From Rhodothermota bacterium (GTDB lineage: Bacteria > Hydrogenedentota > Hydrogenedentia > Hydrogenedentales > GCA-2746185), in the NCBI GenBank assembly GCA_009885415.1, contig VFKU01000714.1, forward strand, positions 1 through 8,123: 8,123 nucleotides of DNA, given 5' to 3'. The position numbers and the translations under genes are program-made. Below the pieces are notes generated by a model. That model did no database searches. It was not told where the DNA came from and saw only the letters and a program-made list of their open reading frames with translations. Below, piece by piece: positions 7,722 through 8,123 of the stretch; positions within the stretch are counted from its first letter, which is position 1; the number at the start of each line of letters is the position of its first letter.

Positions 7722-8123
7722 CCGCGCGGCGTTTGCGCGCGAGAACGTGAAGGAGCGCAGCGGCGCGGCGTGGACAGTACGCGATTACCAGCTCGATTCG
7801 CTCGAATCCTACGGCCCGCGGAAGGTCCATTGCGACGGCCGCGACGTGGGTAAGACCAGCGAAATCGAGATCATGGCGCTGTGGGCGAGTTCGGCCATGC
7901 CCAATGCCGAACTGCTCATCGCCACGCAGTGCGAGCACCATCTCTTTCCGCTCATGCATCGCGTCTTCCGGCGCTTCGAAGAACACCCGGACATCGCGAG
8001 TGCGATCGTCGAGATCAAACGCACGCCCTCGTGGTACATGCGTTTCGCCAACGGCTTCACGCTCTGGGGCCGCATCGCCGGACCACGCGGAGTGAACTTC
8101 CAGGGCATGCACGTCGATTTCCA
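7627..8123 (+). CDS. Phage terminase large subunit-like ATPase (3' truncated by window)
   Basis: The frame is open from TTG 7627 to the window end, giving 165 visible residues; most of the protein is outside. Residues ~20-45 form a helix, followed by WTVRDYQLDSL (about 50-60), resembling the Q-like aromatic/Tyr-Gln element before the P-loop in terminases. The Walker A motif is GRDVGKT at 71-77, of the GR(x)xGKT form common in terminase packaging motors. A following strand, AELLIATQ, matches the coupling region. Near the edge, NGFTLWGRIAG and GMHVDF lead into the expected Walker B position. The large subunit powers DNA packaging into the procapsid and usually carries a C-terminal nuclease, not visible here. 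It overlaps the small-subunit gene by 95 bases if TTG is used, implying translational coupling. Starting at GTG 7747 instead would remove the overlap but cut the N-terminal helix. A terminase-like helicase or other P-loop ATPase is less likely. Confidence 0.72.
   Translation, partial: MTQRLNLNLARQILLSRGCDAATLEKLQRLLSRAAFARENVKERSGAAWTVRDYQLDSLESYGPRKVHCDGRDVGKTSEIEIMALWASSAMPNAELLIATQCEHHLFPLMHRVFRRFEEHPDIASAIVEIKRTPSWYMRFANGFTLWGRIAGPRGVNFQGMHVDF

Overview
The window is a GC-rich bacterial segment with long ORFs, purine-rich ribosome binding sites, sigma70-like promoters and an intrinsic terminator. Periplasmic c-type cytochrome motifs, a Sec signal peptide, Asp-rich GIDRDEDG motifs and a C-terminal CFI-box sorting-type tail suggest a Gram-negative such as a planctomycete, myxobacterium or similar deep-branching group. 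The phylum is an inference and cannot be fixed from this sequence.

Layout: (1) 3-554, plus strand, is the 3' end of a secreted protein whose tail is homologous to part of the next gene. (2) 696-4199, plus strand, is a 1167-residue exported protein. It joins a YVTN-type beta-propeller, a di-heme MauG/cytochrome-c-peroxidase-like region and a CFI-box plus transmembrane tail. A strong hairpin-plus-T-tract terminator at 4217-4255 follows it. (3) 7062 down to 4288, minus strand, is a probable two-gene operon. Its first gene encodes a 716-residue coiled-coil protein ending in a GspE/PilB N-terminal (MshEN) domain with no ATPase. Its second gene encodes a 184-residue pyridoxamine-phosphate-oxidase-fold protein. 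A promoter with a perfect TATAAT precedes it. (4) 7185-8123, plus strand, starts divergently. It holds a 178-residue protein resembling a P27-type small terminase subunit, then the start of a terminase large-subunit ATPase that runs off the window. This looks like the edge of a phage or prophage-derived DNA-packaging module.

How the parts relate: the two left genes are tandem relatives, probably in envelope redox or electron-transfer chemistry with different C-terminal endings. The middle operon is convergent with them and has no obvious functional link. The right-hand pair is an independent mobile-element module. No rRNA, tRNA, CRISPR array, IS element or riboswitch was seen. The least standard items are the ATPase-less MshEN/coiled-coil protein, the propeller/di-heme/CFI-box fusion, and the terminase pair whose large subunit seems to start from TTG inside the preceding gene.
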